The translations under genes and the position numbers were made by a program. DNA of 48,948 nucleotides from Burkholderiales bacterium. GTDB lineage: Bacteria; Pseudomonadota; Gammaproteobacteria; Burkholderiales; Burkholderiaceae_C. Positions 46,558 through 48,948 of this stretch are shown here, piece after piece. Position 1 is the stretch's first letter. The number at the start of each line of letters is the position of its first letter. The stretch spans positions 1 through 48,948 of the forward strand of contig JADJCH010000065.1 of the NCBI GenBank assembly GCA_016703325.1, in the 5' to 3' direction. A model generated the notes under the pieces. It ran no database searches, was not told the origin of the DNA, and saw only the letters and a program-made list of their open reading frames with translations.

Positions 46558-47604
46558 TCAGGCCGGCCGCTCGGCCGCGATGCGCTCGTCCACCAGGCGG
46601 CGGAACTGGATCAGTGCCGCGTCCATCGCCAGCGGGACCATGGGCACGCCGGGTTTGGCGGCCAGGTTGCGCGCCTGCGCGGTGATCATGTCGCGGTCCT
46701 CGTTGAAGGCGACCAGCAGCGAGTCGAAGAGGGTCTGCGCCATCGCGGCGTCGCCCTGGTCGGCGCGGCAGGACTGCTGGAAGAAGTAGTGCGTGCTGTG
46801 CTCGGTCTCGGGCGTGAGGGTCTGGCAGCTGTGCAGGTTGACCGAGTCGGCGCTGGGCTGGGTCGGGTCGAGCGCCGGCTCAGTGCCTGAGGCGCTGCCG
46901 GTGGGGCGCCCGCCGCTGTGCATCAGCAGGGTGCCGGGCAGCAGGAAGTCGTAGATGAACCAGCGGTCCAGGTTCGTCGTGAACTCGCGCATGCGCCGGT
47001 AATAAGCGGGCGGCGGCACGTCCGGCACCTGGCGGGTGACGCGGATGCCCTGTGGCAGCTTGTCGATCTGCGCACGCGCCTGGGCGATCTTGATCGAGCC
47101 GCCCAGGGTCTTCTCGTGCACGTAGCTCAGGTGCGAGAAGTCCAGCAGGTTGTCGCAGATGAGCAGGTAGGGGGTGTCGTAGTGCAGGTAGCCAGGGAGG
47201 TTGATCCAGTCCGGGTGGTCGTTGGAGAAGTTGTCCGGCAGCAGCGCCGGGTCGGCCCGCTCGGCATCCCCCATCCACACGAACACCCAGCGGTTCTTCA
47301 CCACCACCGGGTAGGCACGCACCCGCACGTGCGGTGGCACGCGCTCCAGGCCGGGGATCTCGGTGCAGCGGCCCTGGCCGTCGAAGAGCAGGCCGTGGTA
47401 GCCGCAGCGCACGCAGTCGCCCTCGCGCCGGCCGGCGGACAGAGGGGCCTGGCGGTGGCAGCAGCGGTCTTCCAGCGCGACGATGCGGCCGTCGGCCTGC
47501 CGGTACAGCAGCAGCGGCTCGCCGATGAGGGTGCGGTGGAACAGGCCGTCGGCCGGGATCTCGTGATCCCAGGCGGCGACGTACCAGCAGTTGCGGATGA
47601 ACAT
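46558..47604 (-). CDS. vanA: Rieske non-heme iron oxygenase, vanillate O-demethylase (VanA)-like
   Basis: Oxygenase subunit of 348 residues that would remove a methoxyl methyl as formaldehyde using O2 and NAD(P)H. The N-terminal Rieske [2Fe-2S] domain has Cys48-x-His50 and Cys67-x2-His70 (CCHRQAPLS, CGYHG). The mononuclear iron site is Asp155-x2-His158-x4-His163 (DFSHLSYVHE). Start NCWYVAAWDHEI is characteristic of the VanA/toluenesulfonate/dicamba group, so substrates other than vanillate are possible. GGAGA precedes ATG 47604. The reductase VanB is not in the window; it may be elsewhere. It lies 96 bp downstream of luxR on the same strand and could share its promoter. Confidence 0.87.
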   Translation of the reverse strand: MFIRNCWYVAAWDHEIPADGLFHRTLIGEPLLLYRQADGRIVALEDRCCHRQAPLSAGRREGDCVRCGYHGLLFDGQGRCTEIPGLERVPPHVRVRAYPVVVKNRWVFVWMGDAERADPALLPDNFSNDHPDWINLPGYLHYDTPYLLICDNLLDFSHLSYVHEKTLGGSIKIAQARAQIDKLPQGIRVTRQVPDVPPPAYYRRMREFTTNLDRWFIYDFLLPGTLLMHSGGRPTGSASGTEPALDPTQPSADSVNLHSCQTLTPETEHSTHYFFQQSCRADQGDAAMAQTLFDSLLVAFNEDRDMITAQARNLAAKPGVPMVPLAMDAALIQFRRLVDERIAAERPA

Positions 47605-47700
47605 GGCCGGATCTCCAGGCGTCGAACCGGGTTAGATGATGGCGGGCACAGGCCGTGGCCGCTGTCCTCCGCGCAGGGGACGGGGACGAACGAGGGGCCC

Positions 47701-48519
47701 TCAGCAGACCAGTCGCGCCAGCGCCAGCCGGTTGTTGACGCCCAGCTTGGCGTAGGCGCGTTTGCGCAGCGTCACCACGGTGGAGGGCGCCACGCCGAGG
47801 TCGGCGCCGATGCCATCGGCCGTCAGGCCCACCGCGATGCGGGCGCAGACCTGCCGCTCGCGCAGGCTCAGGCGCGGGGCACGCGCCGCCAGCGTCTGCT
47901 CGGCCTGGGCGACGCGCGCGGGCGTGCCCACGGTCTGCGCGGCCGCACCCAGGGCGTTGCGGTGCACGCTGCGCACCAGCGGGGCCACGTCCAGCACGCG
48001 GTCGAGTTCCTCAGGGCCGTAGCCGCCCGAGGCGCTGTTGCGGTAGAGGTTGATCGCGAAGGCCGTGCGCGGGGCGGGGGCGTAGAGCAGCGTCAGGCGG
48101 TCGCAGAGCTGGGCGCGGTCGTAGATCGACTCGCGCCACGCGGCGTTGGGCACGTCCTGGATGCCCTGGCGCAGCGCGATCAGCGGGGCGTCCGGTCGGG
48201 TCTCGCTGCGCAGCCGGCCGGCCAGCGGCGTCATGGCGTCCAGGCCGTAGAAGTGGCGGCGGTACAGCGCAAAACAGTCCACCGTGACGTGGGCGGCCTC
48301 CGGGCTGCGCGAGAGGCTGTCCACCAGGGTCGGTGCACCGTCGTCGCCTCGGTCGTACTGCATCAGCGAGAGATAGTCCGCCCCCGCAGTGCGCTGCAGC
48401 ACCGCGAGCAGGGCCAGCGCCGGGGCGGCCGGCCGGGCGGCGTCGAGCAGGGCGGCCACGGTACCGAGGTCGAGCTGCCGGCTCGGTGCCGGGTGGGTCA
48501 GGGTCCAGGACTGCAGCAT
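47701..48519 (-). CDS. LuxR-family transcriptional regulator
   Basis: Regulator of 272 residues. The N-terminal part (about 1-195) is an uncharacterised GAF/autoinducer-like sensor region (DYLSLMQYDRGDDGAPTLVDSLS, YRRHFYGLDAMTPLAGRL, FAINLYRNSASGGYGPEEL). The C-terminal LuxR/GerE helix-turn-helix is clear (LSLRERQVCARIAVGLTADGIGADLGVAPSTVVTLRKRAYAKLGVNNRLALARL). It is not a typical quorum-sensing LuxR: the acyl-homoserine-lactone Trp/Tyr motifs were not seen. Similar genes sit beside Rieske oxygenase genes in Burkholderiales. GGAG precedes ATG 48519. It is divergent from the Rieske gene at 48770 and upstream of vanA. Confidence 0.85.
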   Translation of the reverse strand: MLQSWTLTHPAPSRQLDLGTVAALLDAARPAAPALALLAVLQRTAGADYLSLMQYDRGDDGAPTLVDSLSRSPEAAHVTVDCFALYRRHFYGLDAMTPLAGRLRSETRPDAPLIALRQGIQDVPNAAWRESIYDRAQLCDRLTLLYAPAPRTAFAINLYRNSASGGYGPEELDRVLDVAPLVRSVHRNALGAAAQTVGTPARVAQAEQTLAARAPRLSLRERQVCARIAVGLTADGIGADLGVAPSTVVTLRKRAYAKLGVNNRLALARLVC

Positions 48520-48567
48520 CGTCGCTCCAGGTGTTTCCGCCCGGCGTCATGGCCACAGGCAAGCGGC

Positions 48568-48612
48568 AGGCTATCCGGCCGGATCCCTGAAAACAACCCG
48601 GGAGACCCGCAG
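48568..48612 (-). promoter_or_regulatory. luxR-vanA promoter with shared 22-bp element, copy 2
   Basis: Minus strand TTGTTT (48591-48596), 17-bp spacer, TAGCCT (48568-48573); start near 48561. The 22 bp 48591-48612 are identical to 35007-35028. As at the corrinoid promoter, a palindrome (ATCCGGCCGGAT, 48573-48584) lies between the hexamers, although its sequence differs. Confidence 0.6.
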
Positions 48613-48689
48613 GTCCGGCCCCGCCGACCCGCGCCGACCCGCGGCGCCACCGGGGCCCGGCGCTGCTGCTGCGGAGGCGGCAGCTTTTT

Positions 48690-48709
48690 TGTCCACCCCC
48701 GAGTGGACA
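48690..48709. promoter_or_regulatory. 20-bp inverted repeat upstream of the divergent Rieske gene
   Basis: TGTCCAC (48690-48696) and GTGGACA (48703-48709) around a 6-bp spacer, nested in a wider TTTGTC...GACAAA symmetry (48688-48714). A 20-bp dyad is the size of a typical LuxR-type site. It lies about 60 bp before ATG 48770. Confidence 0.5.
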
Positions 48710-48769
48710 GACAAATCCGCCGCCGCAGGCGACCATGTCTGCCGAGCATCGAACCCGAGGACACCGCCC

Positions 48770-48948
48770 ATGCCCGCCCTGCCCGAACGCATCCGCACCG
48801 CCGCCCTGCGCAGCCAGCAGGAGCTGGCCGACGAGACCACGCCCCTGCTGCGCAACGCCTGGTACGTGGCGGCACTGGCCTCGGAGGTGAACCGCACGCC
48901 GCTGGCGCGCCGGCTGCTGGACGTGCCGGTGGTGCTGTTTCGCAAACT
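48770..48948 (+). CDS. Rieske non-heme iron oxygenase, partial (C-terminus off window)
   Basis: Only 59 residues are visible before the right edge. After a short leader (MPALPERIRTAALRSQQELAD) comes LLRNAWYVAALASEVNRTPLARRLLDVPVVLFRK, the start of a VanA/dicamba/TsaM-group Rieske oxygenase domain. The Rieske cysteines lie beyond the edge. It is divergent from luxR with a 250-bp gap containing a 20-bp dyad. A second O-demethylase or another aromatic monooxygenase subunit is likely. Confidence 0.8.
   Translation, partial: MPALPERIRTAALRSQQELADETTPLLRNAWYVAALASEVNRTPLARRLLDVPVVLFRK

Noticed and set aside
47701..48519. Quorum-sensing LuxR assignment
   Set aside because: The C-terminal HTH is clear but the acyl-homoserine-lactone-binding motif residues and a luxI gene were not seen.

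Overview
The window is GC-rich DNA with the gene content of a facultatively denitrifying betaproteobacterium, probably Burkholderiales. That placement is an inference from the Nar layout (narXL-narK1-narK2-narGH), the Lrp/phenylpyruvate decarboxylase pair and the aromatic-catabolism genes; no rRNA gene is present to confirm it. No tRNA, rRNA or CRISPR array was seen.

Region 1 (1-14.5 kb, minus strand) is anaerobic nitrate respiration: partial narH, narG, two NarK transporters, the NarXL two-component system, a RIC/YtfE nitrosative-repair protein, a radical SAM protein, a DsrC/TusE-like protein without its C-terminal cysteine, and a c-heme plus d1-propeller protein of NirN type. FNR/DNR-like boxes lie ahead of narK1, the radical SAM gene and the d1 gene.

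Region 2 (14.6-21 kb) is mixed metabolism: a halohydrin-dehalogenase-like SDR, a VOC protein, a DUF1801-DUF4287 fusion, a divergent Lrp regulator and ThDP-dependent phenylpyruvate/indolepyruvate decarboxylase, an AAA/DUF4143 ATPase with a 16-bp palindrome over its start, and a VapBC pair.

Region 3 (21-26.6 kb) is an aryl-alcohol/aldehyde module. A XylR/DmpR-type sigma-54 activator is divergent from an aromatic aldehyde dehydrogenase, a coniferyl-alcohol-dehydrogenase-like SDR and a periplasmic binding protein, with a -24/-12 promoter in between.

Region 4 (26.6-35 kb, minus) is the most striking part: a tightly coupled seven-gene operon for corrinoid-dependent methyl transfer. It holds a MetV-MetF fusion, a corrinoid protein, a UroD-family methyltransferase, a MetH-activation-domain-like protein, a RamA/RACo-type ferredoxin-ASKHA reactivator, a methyl-THF:corrinoid methyltransferase and an amidohydrolase. 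Its promoter carries a perfect palindrome matching the Caulobacter VanR (vanillate) operator and a second related palindrome 53 bp downstream.

Region 5 (35.5-46.5 kb) is a defence and mobile island: a type I restriction-modification operon with an embedded Zeta-like kinase/small-protein pair, a decayed IS91-family element with its integrase, and a RES-type toxin remnant beside an intact antitoxin-like gene.

Region 6 (46.5 kb-end) has a VanA-like Rieske O-demethylase behind a LuxR-type regulator, and the start of a second, divergent Rieske oxygenase. The luxR-vanA promoter shares an exact 22-bp block (upstream element plus -35) with the corrinoid operon promoter 13.6 kb away. The working hypothesis is that the cell co-regulates an O2-dependent (Rieske) and an O2-independent (corrinoid/THF) route for removing methyl groups from lignin-type methoxyaromatics, beside genes for nitrate respiration and for oxidation of the aryl alcohol/aldehyde side chains.
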